A stretch of DNA of 46,942 bases from Chromera velia (lineage: Eukaryota; Sar; Chromeraceae), in NCBI GenBank assembly GCA_018398765.1, contig JAHBMJ010003446.1, positions 42,983 through 89,924 of the forward strand. Reading direction: 5' to 3'. Shown here piece by piece: positions 12,578 to 23,414 of the stretch (positions are counted from its first letter, which is position 1; every line of letters begins with the position of its first letter). The position numbers were made by a program, and so were the translations under genes. Under the pieces are notes generated by a model, which was given only the letters and a program-made list of their open reading frames with translations, searched no databases and was not told where the DNA came from.

Positions 12578-12597
12578 GAAAGCGGGAGCCGGCACCA
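12578..12597 (-). other. Primer binding site of element 1
   Basis: Reading away from the 5' LTR the coding strand is TGGTGCCGGCTCCCGCTTTC. It starts with TGG, complementary to a tRNA 3' CCA, directly at the LTR edge. I cannot assign the primer tRNA from memory. Confidence 0.8.
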
Positions 12598-13183
12598 CGA
12601 GATGTTTGCTAGACTATAAGAACGAATATCTAGCTATACACGAAGACAAAAATAAAGACTCACGATGAAATCGATCGGTAGGTCCTTATTCCAGAGAAAG
12701 TCATTACAGAGTGGCAAGCAGAGAGCCACTCCCAGAGGAAAAACGTTCAATTCTAGCAATCGATCAAGATGAAATAATGAGAAATTTTGTGAGTCAAAAT
12801 GCATGCGAGAGGAGACGCCTGATGGAGTCCCTGCGTGCGAGAACCCCGGAAAGCCCCAAACGAGAAGTAAAAGAGTTCCAGAGATGGCAATCACTTGCAT
12901 AAACAATCGGGACTCAGCGTGCGTCACTCAACATGCAATCACTGACAGGAGAGGCGAGCCGGGATCAGTCAAAGAGAGAGAAGCGCATGGAAAGATGAAT
13001 ATCATGCGTGAAGCGAGCCGAAATAATCATAATGGCGCGTGCAGCATTTAAGGATCCGTATGGGGACTTACGTGCTTTAAAAATCAATTCGCTCGGCATG
13101 CACCCCTTACCAAACGGAAAAAGAGAAAAGAAGTGCGCATCGACAAGCAAAGAACAGGAGCAGCATGCTTCTGGAACATTACG
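12598..13183 (-). repeat. 5' LTR of element 1 (586 bp)
   Basis: The pair of 5871-6453. In minus orientation this is the upstream LTR and would hold the promoter. Its inner end at 12598 abuts the primer binding site. Confidence 0.93.
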
Positions 13184-13188
13184 AGTGC
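13184..13188 (+). repeat. Target-site duplication AGTGC, right
   Basis: An exact 5-bp match to 5866-5870 at the other end of element 1. Confidence 0.85.
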
Positions 13189-13218
13189 ACAACTGTTTTA
13201 ATTCCTTTCGAGACTAAT

Positions 13219-13458
13219 CAAGACCTCCCTAAACCTAACTACCACTTAAAAATTCAAGCCGCATTTTTGGATAAGCTTGAAAGTCCGCGCCGCAAGCGCG
13301 GATCATTTACGGTGTCTTGAAAGCCAAAGTCGCATATCTGGAAAGTGTTTTCGCCATCTACGCCGCAAGCGTTGACGGTCTCTTGAAAAACAATGCCGTA
13401 GATAGAGACTATCTTGATAATATTTTTTGAACTGGCACTTAGGTTCAGGGAGGTTTAA
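13219..13458 (+). mobile_element. MITE with about 35-bp terminal inverted repeats (copy 1)
   Basis: The left end AAGACCTCCCTAAACCTAAC pairs with the reverse complement of the right end (TAAACCTCCCTGAACCTAAG), and similarity continues through CCA(C/G)TT. TCGAGACTAAT flanks both sides (13208-13218, 13459-13469). The interior contains short imperfect palindromes around CGCCGCAAGCG. No coding frame. A relative lies inverted at 26342-26605. Confidence 0.75.
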
Positions 13459-13469
13459 TCGAGACTAAT

Positions 13470-13784
13470 AGGAAAAAGTGGAACTTTCTAATGAACCCGG
13501 CTAGATTCTAGTAGATTTGCACTTCTATGCACCTTAATGCACCTTATATATTTAGCGACATACATAACAAAACTCTCAATTAATTAACAGATGGAAAGCC
13601 TCTTGAGCGTACTCTCAATCATGATTTTAATGGTTTTATCTCTTTTTTTTTTACCACTATATTTTTATTCTATGATGGTTTTTGTTAGTTCATTGATGAT
13701 TTACAACTATTTACAGCCATCAATTAATCTTATTCCAGAGCTAGTTTCATGTCAAATGCATGCGCTCATGGTTGGCTATAGTAG
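13470..13784. other. AT-rich spacer, no gene seen
   Basis: The stretch includes TGCACCTTAATGCACC words also found near the hAT-like ends at 3142-5370. The open frame starting at 13591 is low-complexity and runs into the assembly gap, so I do not call it. Confidence 0.4.
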
Positions 13785-13941
13785 GCTATATGATAGGGGT
13801 GTAAAATCTCTTTTGGACGGGGGGGGGGGACCCCGTCGGCGGGGTAGGCAGGAGCCTCAGGCTGCCCGACGGGGGGGGGCCGTCCTTCAAATGGGGCCGC
13901 AGAGCGCGAACGGGAGGGGGGACCCGTCGGATCGAACGGGG

Positions 13942-13952
13942 NNNNNNNNNNN
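13942..13952. other. Assembly gap (11 N) in G-rich subterminal region
   Basis: Eleven N bases between long G runs. The true length of this G-rich stretch is unknown. Confidence 0.99.
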
Positions 13953-14259
13953 GGGGGGGGGGGGGCGCGCGGAGTTCGTGCGCGCGATCAAAATTAATTT
14001 TTTGAGTCTGTCACTGAATGATTCACCTGCCCCGCCATGCCCCGCCTTCTGTGAACAGTCGCTTTCTTGTATGGTTGTTCTGTTTTCTCTTGCCTTACAC
14101 TGCTGCTGACTGTGATGCTCTCATACCACTCACTGCTGCTGATTCTGCTGCTCAAGCCTGGACCCCATTGAGATCGCTGATCCATTGCCGACCATTAATT
14201 TCTTCATTGTCTTTCCCTCTGAAGTCCTTTCAAGATGCTGTGAAGATTCGTACTTCAAA

Positions 14260-16361
14260 ATGTCTTTTTCGAGATTCTCTCCAAAGCGGAGTGTGGACCA
14301 CGCCGCCATGACAAGCAGGCCTGGCCCAAACACAAAGAGAAGCCGACCGGAGATGAAGGAAGATTGGGACCGTACCATAAAATGGAACTCCGATCTTGTT
14401 GAGGAAGTCTGAAGAGACGGGAGCACTGTCATCGATCTGCACAAGCTGCTCTACAAGCCCTGCAACAAAGTCCTTTGCATGAACGGGGACTATTACTATT
14501 TCAAATTTCTGGATCACGAGAAGTCGAACGAGCACAAGCAGATGAACACGCAGAACCTTAGATGGATTTCTATTTTTACAGGAAACGGGAGGACCCGATA
14601 CCAAACGGGTTCAATGATGATCTCCAACTATTTGAACCACGCTACCCACATGGTGAAGGAACAGACCCTCTTTCTGAAAGGCCTCCGCCGACCCAAGACG
14701 AAGAAAGGGTACATCGTGAATAATCTGAGACGCACACTCAACTCCGCTTTCTCCCTTCTCCACCGCGAAGAGTACATCTGGATTGTGGAGCAAGCAGAGG
14801 AGAGTGCAGTGGGATTCATGAGCTACGAACTCGGTTCTGATTTCCTCGCTGATGAGTCAGGTCAAATTTTAGTCCGTGACGTCGATTCGGCAGCGGTTCG
14901 AGAACAGGAGAATGCTGCTCCGGCCGAGCTTCCCGAGTCTCTGGAGGAGGTGCGGTGGGTTGATTTGGAGTTTGAGGGGGAGGTAGTGGAGTCAACCATG
15001 GAAGAAGAACTCCGTGAGGCTTTGTCCGCGGATGCAGTAGGGGTCTTCATGGAGATGGAGTTGAACTCCCGTGAGAGAGACAGTCTGTACGATCCTACGC
15101 AGATCCTTGTTGAGGGACCCGAGGGTGCTGAAGTTCAGCACCCAGTTCCAGAAGACTTCTCCCCCACTCTCACAGTCGACGGAGAAGACAGTCTTTCTCT
15201 GTCCAACCGTGCAAGAACAGCGCGTGAGGCACAGCTCGTGCGTGTGTCGGACAGTTCTTCTGCTGACTGCCCCCTTCCTGCTTTCCTTGTAGAGATCAAT
15301 CGAATCGTTTCTTCTTCCTTAGATGAGAAGGAGACCCTCCGTGCTTTGAGCGAGCTTCGACAGGTGTCGTACTCACTCGAAGGCCCGGGCATTCAAATAC
15401 CAGGGCGGCAACGCTTGCAGCGGGGGGAAGGGAGAAGGGAGAGGGCTCATGCACACTATGTTCTTGCATGCAGCGGGAGCGAAATGAAGGTCAACATGGT
15501 GAAGGCGCTGTCGGAGGTCCGCCACAAGCTCAAAAAGGGCTAGTCAGCTGCAGAGACAGAGAAGACTCTACAAAGCCGTCTCGAGAGATACAAACACCAG
15601 AAGCTGCGCATGGACGGGCCTGAAACTCCGATCAATGCAGATGCTATCAAAGTCAGTCAGCGTGGCTGACTTTTTGTCTCTCCGAGTCTGTTTTTGCATG
15701 TTTTTGTCTCCTTGCTGTGACAGTCAGTCTGCACTGTCTCTCTAACTTTCTGTTCTGTCGCGAGTAACGTTTTGTATAGTCACATTTATTGATTTAGAAG
15801 TTTGTGTATTTTTCATGAATGCAGATGACTCCACGCAGCCTCTGGATCTATCAGTTTGATGAGAGCGTGACAGTCGTCCAGATCCTCGCTGTGGGAATGA
15901 AGAGTGGGAAGGGGTTCAAGCATCAGCCGTGGTTGTACATGGCTGCGGTAGAGAGAGCGTTGATTTTTTTCCTCGAGCAGGATGGAGAATCGGGTGAGTT
16001 CACAGCCGTCCGCAGTGTCAACTTCTTGACGACAAAGGGAATGGGAGGTTTTGTGGAGGAGGTCACTGATTTCACTCATGACGATGAGCGAAAGCGTTTC
16101 ATTCTCTCCGCTGCAACACTGCAGCGTTTTGAGGAATTGAAACAGGTTTTCGCGAGCCCCCCCTCGGAGGAGTACGAAGTGGAAGCAATCCGGGGATGGG
16201 AGTGGAGAAGCCCTCCTCGGAGGAGGAAACGGTGGTTTAGAATCAAGTGGAAGGGGTGGCCCGAGGCAGACAACACCGACGAGCCAGAAGAGAATCTGAC
16301 TGGCTCACCAAGAATTTTGGCTGCCTTTCTGCAGGCGCGCAACGACTGCCCTGATATATAA
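14260..16361 (+). pseudogene. Chromodomain protein gene inside DNA element, two in-frame stops
   Basis: Exons are 14260-15651 and 15825-16361, joined in phase 0 (donor GTCAGTCAGC, acceptor TGCAG). The frame is continuous except for TGA at 14410-14412 and TAG at 15541-15543; a start at 14479, after the first stop, is possible. The protein has a basic N-terminus, a region with many aromatics (MNGDYYYFKFLDHEKS), a long acidic middle, a short Lys/Arg-rich segment before the junction, and a domain of about 100 residues (MTPRSLWIYQFDESV onward). It ends with a chromodomain (about 16167-16305): EEYEVEAIRGWEW...RIKWKGWPEADNT.EPEENL. The aromatic-cage positions (Y, W, W) are kept, while the usual W of NTWEP is D. 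Chromodomains bind methylated histone tails and steer integration in chromoviruses. The rest matches no family I know. It could be a novel transposase, a remnant integrase tail or captured host cargo. Confidence 0.7.
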
Positions 16362-16787
16362 GGGCACATCGATTACCTAATATCTATATCGCAAGTGTTT
16401 CTGCCTCTGCCAGTCTTTGTTTAATAACAAATTAGAAAAAATTAGAAGCTGATTAATGACACCTCATGACGGAGTTGAATTCAATTAATGTTGAAGTTAA
16501 TTTTATTCAAGCTACAAAATGTTACAAGAAGATTTTAGCTAGAATTTCAGAAGTTTAAGTATGTTTTAAGTTAGAGTTGAGAATAGTTTAGGCTTCATGA
16601 AGGTCATCATCTAGGTTGTCTTCATGACCTAGCACTTTTTCTCACTTAAAGCTCTCCGAACGGGGGGGTTCCCGTTCACAGGGGTCTGATCTCCCTAGAG
16701 CTCGAACGAGGGGGACCCCGTCGGATCTGGAGTCCTAAGAGCTCGAACGCACCCCCCTCCCCTGTTCTTACACCTCTATGCTATATG

Positions 16788-17273
16788 AAAAGGCGCTATA
16801 ACCAATTATATAGCCACTTGTAGACCAGGTTAGCTTAGCTTAGAATTCCGAGCTAAAACCGTCGCGAAAAACTGCATGTTCGGCCGCGCGTTCACTGCGC
16901 AATTCCACTTCTTCTGACACAACGTCTCTGACAAAATCATGCCTTGTGATCGACAATTTCCGACTTCGATCCCAGCATCTTCCCAGCTTGCCAGCTCACT
17001 CAGAATCTCTCCTGACTCCTTCCGCCCCTTTGACTTGCATCCTTTGCTTGTGCCTTCCCTGAAGTGATTGTCTAGCTCCCGTCCTTCAAGCCAAAACGAA
17101 TTTCTGTTGTAGAGACGCACTCTTTTGTTTTCCTCATCAGGCTCGGCAGCTGTTTTCCTGTTGATCCTGTCTTTCTACAGTCAAAAGTGGTCCGTGGCGC
17201 CAATGGACCTCTAACGTGCGCTGAGAAATCTGTTGGGAGTTCGACTGATTGTGCAAAAGAATAAATAAAATAA
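16788..17273. other. Spacer upstream of the E2 gene
   Basis: No convincing coding frame. It presumably contains the E2 promoter and 5' leader. An AATAAATAAAATAA tract sits just upstream of the start codon. No TATA box stands out. Confidence 0.4.
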
Positions 17274-19009
17274 ATGGCCGGGGTCAACGTCGCAAGAGAA
17301 CTGCTGAAAAAGCAGTTCATGGGTCAGTCAGTCAATCGTTTCTTTTTTCCGTCTCGTACCCTCTTCCTTCTTTTTGCTCTCTGCACTGTGTCATCCTTGT
17401 CCTCTTCTCACCTTTCCGCTTCATTGCAGAATTGAATAAAGACACAGACTCTCCTTTCAGCATTGGATTGGACGATGACTCAAACTGGTTCAAGTGGCGG
17501 GTGTGCTTTGAAGGACCACAAGACACAATGTGGGAGGGCGGGCTGTTCACTGCAATGCTGACTTTTCCTGAAGATTTCCCCAACAAACCACCGGAGATGA
17601 AATTCGTCAACGAGATGTGGCATCCAAACAGTCAGTCTGCTGCTTTGTGGAGGAGCCAGCAAGGCGCAGAAGGGAAGAAGAAAGGCGAGACCACTCCTTC
17701 TTTCAATGGCTGTCTGTTGAAGGATGCGAAGTTCACACCCTTCGCTGACGTCCTCATCCCCCAGCCTCTTTTCCCGCCCTTTTCGCTTTCGCGATTGTCA
17801 TTCTTTCATCGTTTCCACCCACTTCCGTGCTGCGACGAGGTTTATTCCCCCTTGTCCACTGTATCCCCCCGTCTCCTCTTCACCCTCTCCAAGCAAACAA
17901 GAGTCATCTGACGAGCGTGATTCCGGGTACTGCTGTGCAAGATCGAGAAATGAACCTTTTGTGCCATACTGGCTGTTCAGAGGCTCCTTGGAATTACCGA
18001 CTGTGACCGACGTTCCCTTTTCCCTTTGCTGCCATTTCTTCCTGCTCGATCCTTCTGATTCTTCTCGTGCCTCCACTTTATCTCCATCGATCGGTCTGCC
18101 TTCATTCCTGATCAAATGCACGATTCCCCGCTCCGATGAATGCTTGAAATGATGGATGAGGAAAAGGCCTCTCTCAACACTCTTTCTTTGATCCGCCTCC
18201 CTCCGACCGCAGGAACCCATAGCTACTCTCTGTATGTGTCCGATTCCGTTTATGTATGTGCGTGTCGTCTTTACGGACTTTTTGTCCCTTCCGGACGTTC
18301 GCGCCTGAGCAGATCTTGCATGGGCCTTCGTCTGTCTGTCTACCTTTCCAAAGAAGAGAAGAAAAGGAGAAAAGAAACATAGAGTCCGGGAAAAAAAGAA
18401 AGAGAGAGAAGGAACATACAGCCTGCCTGTCTGTCCGTCCGTCTGTCTACATACAGTCTGTCTTGTCTGTGTGTCCATATGGGTGCAGTCTATCCGGACG
18501 GCCGCGTGTGCATCTCAATCCTCCACGACCCAGGAGAGGACCAGTTCAACCCCCAAGAGAGGTCGGATGAGCGATGGCGTCCAATCCTGGGGGTGGAGTC
18601 GATTCTGGTGTCTGTCATCTCGATGCTGGGAGAGCCGAATCTCGACTCGCCTGCTAACATCGACGCGGCGGTAGGTTGGTTGGTGGGTGGGGTTGGGGGG
18701 TGAGGAAAAGAATCGATCGTGCATGCCGACTATAAGACATGCGGTCTGAGTGTGTGGCGTTGGGTGGTTGAGTAGAGGCTAAGAGTTGGCTGTCGGTGAG
18801 AGCCTGACTTTCATGTTTCTCCTTCCCAGGTGTCTGCTGTTCCATTGTCTGTCTGCCTTGGAGTGAACGGAACCTGTCCGAACCCACACCCGTCGCGCCT
18901 CGTGTTCGTGTGGGTGTTTGTTTGTTTGCAGGTGCACATGAAGAACACACCGGACGAGTACAAAAAGAAAGTCCAAAGAATTGTCCGGAAAACTACAGAA
19001 GGGGACTGA
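17274..19009 (+). CDS. Ubiquitin-conjugating enzyme E2, UBE2G/UBE2R (Ubc7/Cdc34) class
   Basis: Four exons: 17274-17322, 17430-17630, 18489-18670 and 18932-19009 (TGA), 169 residues. All three junctions restore the conserved frame. E2 enzymes carry ubiquitin as a thioester and pass it to substrates with E3 ligases. The UBC fold is complete: [15 protein letters not shown] helix 1, the [14 protein letters not shown] core, [14 protein letters not shown], the HPN motif (residues 81-83) and catalytic Cys91 in GRVCISILH. After the Cys comes the long acidic insertion [17 protein letters not shown], diagnostic of the Ubc7/UBE2G/Cdc34 group, then [20 protein letters not shown] and a short C-terminal helix. 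There is no Cdc34-like acidic tail or membrane anchor, so UBE2G1-like is the best fit. The introns (107, 858 and 261 bp) include two GTCAGT donors and one GTAGGT. Likely cytosolic or ERAD role by family. Confidence 0.93.
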
Positions 19010-20884
19010 AGGAGGGCAGGCCTGGGTGCATGAATGCCGCAAGCTGTTGTCGATTGAATTATCGAGTGCGAGGGTGGGATTGGATGAGAAGGGTGAGGAG
19101 GTGGAGAGAGAGAGACAGAGCTTTATCGAGAGAGGCGAGGGGGGCGTAGGGTCCCCCGTCCTCTTACTTCCTTCTCCTCTGGGCTCTGGCTTGCAAGGCC
19201 TGTCGACCTGCACGTGCACTTGCGGAGGAAACGTGTTGCTTTCGCATTCCGTACTTAACTTTGCCTGCCTGCCTACCTGTCTAGTGCTGCCTTTCTCAAA
19301 ACTGTACCGCCGTGCTGCAGGCGGAGAGACTGAGGTGACTGTGCTTTTGCCCGCCTGCCTGACTGGCTGAAGGAGACCTCTTTCACCTGTCTTTCTTGAC
19401 ACAGGAAAAGGGGGGGGAGGGATTTTGTGTGTGCATAGTTGGGGTGAAGGGAGCGTGTGGTGACAGGCAAAGGCTTTCCTCAATTCCTTCCTCTCTTCCT
19501 GTCTCTCTGCCTTCGTTCCTTCCTCTCTTCTTCTCCCTTCCTTTTTTTCTTTTTGTGTAGTCATCCGATCAGTGCTGTCTGCTTCAGTCGCTTTCTCCAC
19601 GGTTCCCTCCATCCTTTTTCCGTCATCCCTCCCCCCCTGCCTCCGTGCTGTCTGCCCCTGTGAAAGGAAGAAGAAAGGATCGAAACATTGCATCGCATCC
19701 AAATAAGTGTTTGAAAGAAACATCCGATCATCCCTCCTTTTTCGCTGCTCGTTTTGACCCTCTCTTGCGTCTCCTCCATGCAACCACCTTGCCACCCGCA
19801 ACTCTCTCTTTCTTCTTTCGTTCTGAATTGATTCCATCTGTCTGTCCCCCCCTTCTCGTTCCGGCTCGCCCCCTCGCACGCCTTCGGATGAGTGCATGGG
19901 CCGGGACGGGACGGGGTGGAAGGGGTCTAATGGTAGTAGGGGGGTGGGGGGGTGGGATCTGGGTTTCGTCTGATGAGGGCAAAATGTAGCATCCAATTCA
20001 ACAGAGGTGGGATGGAAGTTCACTCACTGACTGTGGGTCTTGCGAATTCAATCGATGAGTCAGTGCGTGGAATTAAGGCAGAGAGATCGAGTGTGGGTGT
20101 GTATCAATACTAGCTGTCTGGTGGCGTTGGCCTTGGTCATGCGGACGCAGTGCTTCTCTCTCTCTCTTTCTCTCTTGAAGTCCTGCTTGTTCTGTCGATA
20201 CGTCTCTGTCTTTGGGTGGCTTCTTGGGAGGGCACCCGCCAACTGCACGATGGAGGGTGTGGGAGGGAAGGGGGATACTCACGGGTTTAGAGGGGGGGCC
20301 TGGGAGAGGCCGGGTCTTGGGCAGTCGTGCAGGTTGGCACAAGCAGGCAGTCTGTTCATTATTTGTGCACGGGATTGAGACGCAGCAAGTACGTTGATGC
20401 AGGCAGGCAAGCAGGCAAGCAGCAAAGCTGTAGGTGCGACCCGGTCGATCGAGCCAGGAAGGAAGAGAAGAGAAGAGAAGAGAAGGGCGAATTTGTGCCG
20501 GAGGGTCAAAATAGGATCCCTTTGTCAAAACAGTTGCGCTGGTGGCAGGCCGAGACGCAACCTGGCGCGTTCGTGACTCGCCCAGGTGACTCGCTAGGTA
20601 ACTTATATACATACCAATATTCCTTTCTACTACTACTCCTACTAGTAGTTTTCTAGATTAATTCGATCCTCTATAAAGATTTTAGGTGTGACTAGATGTA
20701 CATAAGTGATAAGTGATTTAGTGGTGCCCTAGCTAGAGCACTGTCGCCGTTTTGTTTTATAGTATATAAAGTTTCCTAGGAAGTTTCCTTAATAACAAAA
20801 CCCACTTCCAAACTTTAAACTTTATATTTCTAGTTATATTTTTTTTTTACTGAAGAACTTAAACTTATATATTCGTCTTAAAGA
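19010..20884. other. Long gene-free stretch after the E2 gene
   Basis: The E2 3' UTR and spacer. Pyrimidine-rich strings (19480-19560, 20155-20180) and a GAGAAGAGAAG repeat (20465-20490) generate long spurious minus-strand frames. No domain, tRNA or transposon end was found before the hAT-like copy at 20893. Confidence 0.5.
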
Positions 20885-21139
20885 ATTCTATGTAGTGACC
20901 ATGTTTGATTTGATTATATTTGATTCGATTTGATTTGATTTGATTTGAGCTTCAACCTCAAATATTTGATATTTGAGGTAAGATTTGAGGTTAACCTCTT
21001 AGGGTTCCTCACTGAATCACTGACTTACTGTCACTCTGATCATTTTTCTCATGACAATACTAATCACAATAGTTATCAGAACATTTCTGATATGTATTTC
21101 AAAAATTTAAAAAAATATATATAAAATTATAACTTATCA

Positions 21140-21305
21140 GTTCCGTAAAAAAAATATGCCTGTGTGGCAGTGTATATACACTAGTCACTGAGACACACTC
21201 TAGTACTAATAGAGATTAAGAACCCGTAAAAAAAATATGCCTGTGTGGCAGTGTATATACACTAGTCATTGAGACTCACTCTAGTACTAATAGAGATTAA
21301 GAACG
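21140..21305 (+). repeat. 83-bp tandem duplication inside hAT-like family A long copy
   Basis: Two adjacent near-identical units (about 21143-21225 and 21226-21305), each starting CCGTAAAAAAAATATGCCTG and ending TAGAGATTAAGAAC. The copy at 36399-37544 has only one unit, so the duplication arose after the copies split or was lost in the other. Confidence 0.85.
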
Positions 21306-21396
21306 TAAAATTGATAGATTTGAAATTGCATATGACTTTTTGTTGATACGATAAAGTTAGAGCACGTACCAAAATTGAGGTGACAATCACTCAGCT

Positions 21397-21850
21397 TTAT
21401 GGCACTTCCTTTTCCTCTTCTTCATGATCACTTTCTTTAATGTGAATCGAATCAATCGGTGGTGGGAGCTGCTGAGAGCTTTTTCTCTGGCTTTTCGGCT
21501 TTCCAGGAGTGGGTGCTCGTGGGCTTCTATTCGGTTGCGGAGAGATGACAACGGAGTGAGACGGAGAACCGCGCACACGTTTGCTATTGCTGTTGGTATT
21601 GGAACCATCCTGTTTCTGGGCAGCTAAGCATCCAGAGTTGGTAAGTTCGGCTACCCTCTGTGCCGCGCCAGGGCTGACAACAAGCCCCTTGTGTTGGAGG
21701 TAGATATAGAGAGGTCGGTAGCCTTCCTCACCCGGAGTGATGACTTTCTCAGGAGGGGGAAGTTTCCCCCCAGCCTTCTCAGCATTTGCATCTGCGGCCG
21801 CCTCCTTTGGTTTCAAATTGGTCCACGGCTTTTGCTTCATCTTTGGTGGG
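21397..21850 (-). CDS. Conserved unknown protein frame in hAT-like family A (long copy)
   Basis: This frame is shared nearly residue for residue with the copy at 36800-37330 and ends at the same stop (TAA 21397-21399). It reads KEAAADANAEKAGGKLPPPE, then EGYRPLYIYLQHKGLV and ELTNSGCLAAQKQDGSN. A Ser/Pro/Lys-rich stretch follows, then an acidic tail ESDHEEEEKEVP. No transmembrane segment or known domain. Upstream, an offset minus frame (22297-21776, with one TGA) encodes NSCVDFSGAGTSFTAPFL... to LLQERQEKRSKGAGG, so an intron or frameshift probably separates the two parts. Conservation between copies suggests it was once coding, but function is unknown. Confidence 0.45.
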
Positions 21851-22297
21851 GAAAAACGTTTGCACGTCAGGCTGCTTCGTCCCCCCCGCCCCCTTCGACC
21901 GCTTCTCCTGTCTTTCTTGGAGTAGCTGCACATGTTTGTCAGACGTGATCATCAAGCCATGCTGATTGATGAGTAGGGTTTGAAAAGAACTGGTTGCCGC
22001 TGCTGCAAACTCACAGCCACAAATAGTTTCTCCTTCCCCCTCGGCTCATTGTATTTTCACCTGATACTGAATCACATTTGCCCCCTTTTGTATAGACCAT
22101 ATTTTTTTTGCGTACCCGGCTCTAAAAACAAATGCCTCCTTCTTCCCGTTCGACCCTGTCAGATTGTGTGACATGTCTTTACGAGGTGTAAAATGTTTGC
22201 AGACGCTCAAAAAGGGGGCCGTAAAAGATGTTCCAGCACCAGAAAAGTCAACACAGCTGTTCGGGAAAACGTTCAGCTGATCGGTTTACCTCTGCAT
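21776..22297 (-). pseudogene. Upstream part of the family A reading frame, one in-frame TGA
   Basis: The minus frame includes SVCKHFTPRKDMSHNLTGSN, GYAKKIWSIQKGANVIQYQV, a TGA, then ICGCEFAAAATSSFQTLLIN and TSDKHVQLLQERQEKRSKGA. Composition is protein-like and its C-terminal end overlaps the conserved frame at 21397-21850 in another phase. The shorter copy at 36399-37544 has lost most of this part. No known domain is recognised. Confidence 0.4.
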
Positions 22298-22586
22298 GAA
22301 GTAAAAGGAGGTGAAACATCAATTTCAGTGCAGCTCAAAACATTTTTTTTTTAAGAGCAAACCATCAAGATTTAGGTTTTTTTATTTGAATCAGCATGCG
22401 TGACGGATCGGTACTTGCAAAAGTTTTTGCGGGACCTTCATATTTGAGGTTGAAAGTCATATTGATCAAATATTTGATCGTATTTGATAGGTCTTTAAAC
22501 ACTAGGTCCTCCCTGACTGGATATTTGATTTGAGCTTAAACCCTACCTCAAATCAAATCATATCAAACATGGTCACTAATTCTATA

Positions 22587-22980
22587 TATGACTATGACCG
22601 TGTTAGACCGTGTAGTACAACGCGCTCTAGGATGCGCCATCTAGCGCCATCGCTATCCGTATCCAGTTGCGAATACAGTTGGAATACTTCTAATGTGAAT
22701 TTGATAAGGGAATGTTGGCGTTCAATCTAGCGTTCAATCTCAGAAAAGGGATTTAAGGGAAAGGCTAGGGCCCCGGCCCTAGAGGAAAGGAAAAACAGAT
22801 CTGTCAGTCAATCAATTTTAAATAAATTGCCTCTCTTTTCAAATTCTTCTACTTTTTGAGATGTAGAGTTGTTAAATGTCATTAGTGTCATATGTTGACA
22901 CTTTCAATTGCTAAAGTATCAACACTAACACTTATAGCGATCGACACTTTTAAGCAAAAACGGCATTTTTACTAGCATGT
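22587..22980. other. Spacer between hAT-like copy and gag-only LTR element
   Basis: AT-rich with several GACACT/AGTGTC words (22880-22960). No gene seen. Confidence 0.4.
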
Positions 22981-23305
22981 AGTGGAAATATAGGGACTGT
23001 GTCCCTTGGCATGCCCTAACCATTTTATTATCAGAAGGTTATTGGCTCTGTCAGATGGAGTGAGACTTCATGGATCAGCTCACTATTTGCATTTATACCT
23101 CTGTTTGGCTTAACTTTTGGCCTTTGTATTAATTGAATTCACTCTGCATAGATTTTTTCATATATACATAGAAGTATGAACAGAATTATTCATGCACGCA
23201 AAATACGCGAATTACTCTCACATGGCGCATGATACCTTTGCATGCCTGACATGGCCAGACACGCACACATAGTGACGCCGCGCATGCATCATGTTAAATT
23301 TCACT
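22981..23305 (-). repeat. 3' LTR of element 2
   Basis: Same length as 25159-25483 with no gaps. By eye about 27 differences are transitions and two are transversions. Confidence 0.85.
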
Positions 23306-23414
23306 CACCCCCCTCATTTCGGAGACGATTGTTCAATCACAAGATCGGAGAAATGAGTTTCAAAATTTGATATATACAGGTTTGCTACGGAGGTTTGCTT
23401 TTATGAATTTGGTT

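Larger units (their letters stand above)
5871..13183 (-). mobile_element. Copia-type LTR retrotransposon, full length, decayed (element 1)
   Basis: A 7.3-kb element in minus orientation. LTRs are 5871-6453 (3' LTR) and 12598-13183 (5' LTR), about 95% alike. The target duplication AGTGC is at 5866-5870 and 13184-13188. A primer binding site abuts the 5' LTR and a polypurine tract abuts the 3' LTR. The order gag - zinc knuckle - integrase - reverse transcriptase - RNase H, with integrase before RT, places it in Copia (Pseudoviridae-like). Coding is broken by eight in-frame stops and one frameshift, so it is not autonomous. LTR termini are CG...CG rather than TG...CA, but both the duplication and the primer site fix the boundary there. 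Confidence 0.93.
13793..16779 (+). mobile_element. DNA element with 8-bp target duplication carrying a chromodomain gene
   Basis: The exact octamer GCTATATG flanks it at 13785-13792 and 16780-16787. Ends are ATAGGGGTGTAAAATC and, as reverse complement of the right end, ATAGAGGTGTAAGAAC. Subterminal G/C-rich blocks occur on both sides, including GACCCGTCGGATC at about 13921 and GACCCCGTCGGATC at about 16714 in the same orientation. The duplication size and short inverted ends resemble hAT-type elements. The only gene inside is the chromodomain gene at 14260-16361, in which I recognise no transposase. Confidence 0.75.
20893..22578. mobile_element. hAT-like element, family A, long copy
   Basis: Ends are TAGTGACCATGTTTGATTTG and, on the right, ATCAAACATGGTCACTA. 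The target duplication is ATTCTATG (20885-20892) and ATTCTATA (22579-22586), 7/8. TAG starts and octamer duplications are typical of hAT. It shares both ends and most of its interior with 36399-37544. That copy lacks about 450 bp here (roughly 21915-22365) and one copy of an 83-bp tandem duplication. It carries unknown minus-strand reading frames and no recognised transposase domain. Confidence 0.85.

Noticed and set aside
13591-14109. 172-residue frame across the N gap
   Set aside because: It spans an assembly gap and G runs, with undefined residues.
18779-20023. 414-residue minus-strand frame
   Set aside because: Low-complexity Arg/Pro/Ser translation antisense to the E2 last exon and its pyrimidine-rich 3' region. 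No domain and no splice context.
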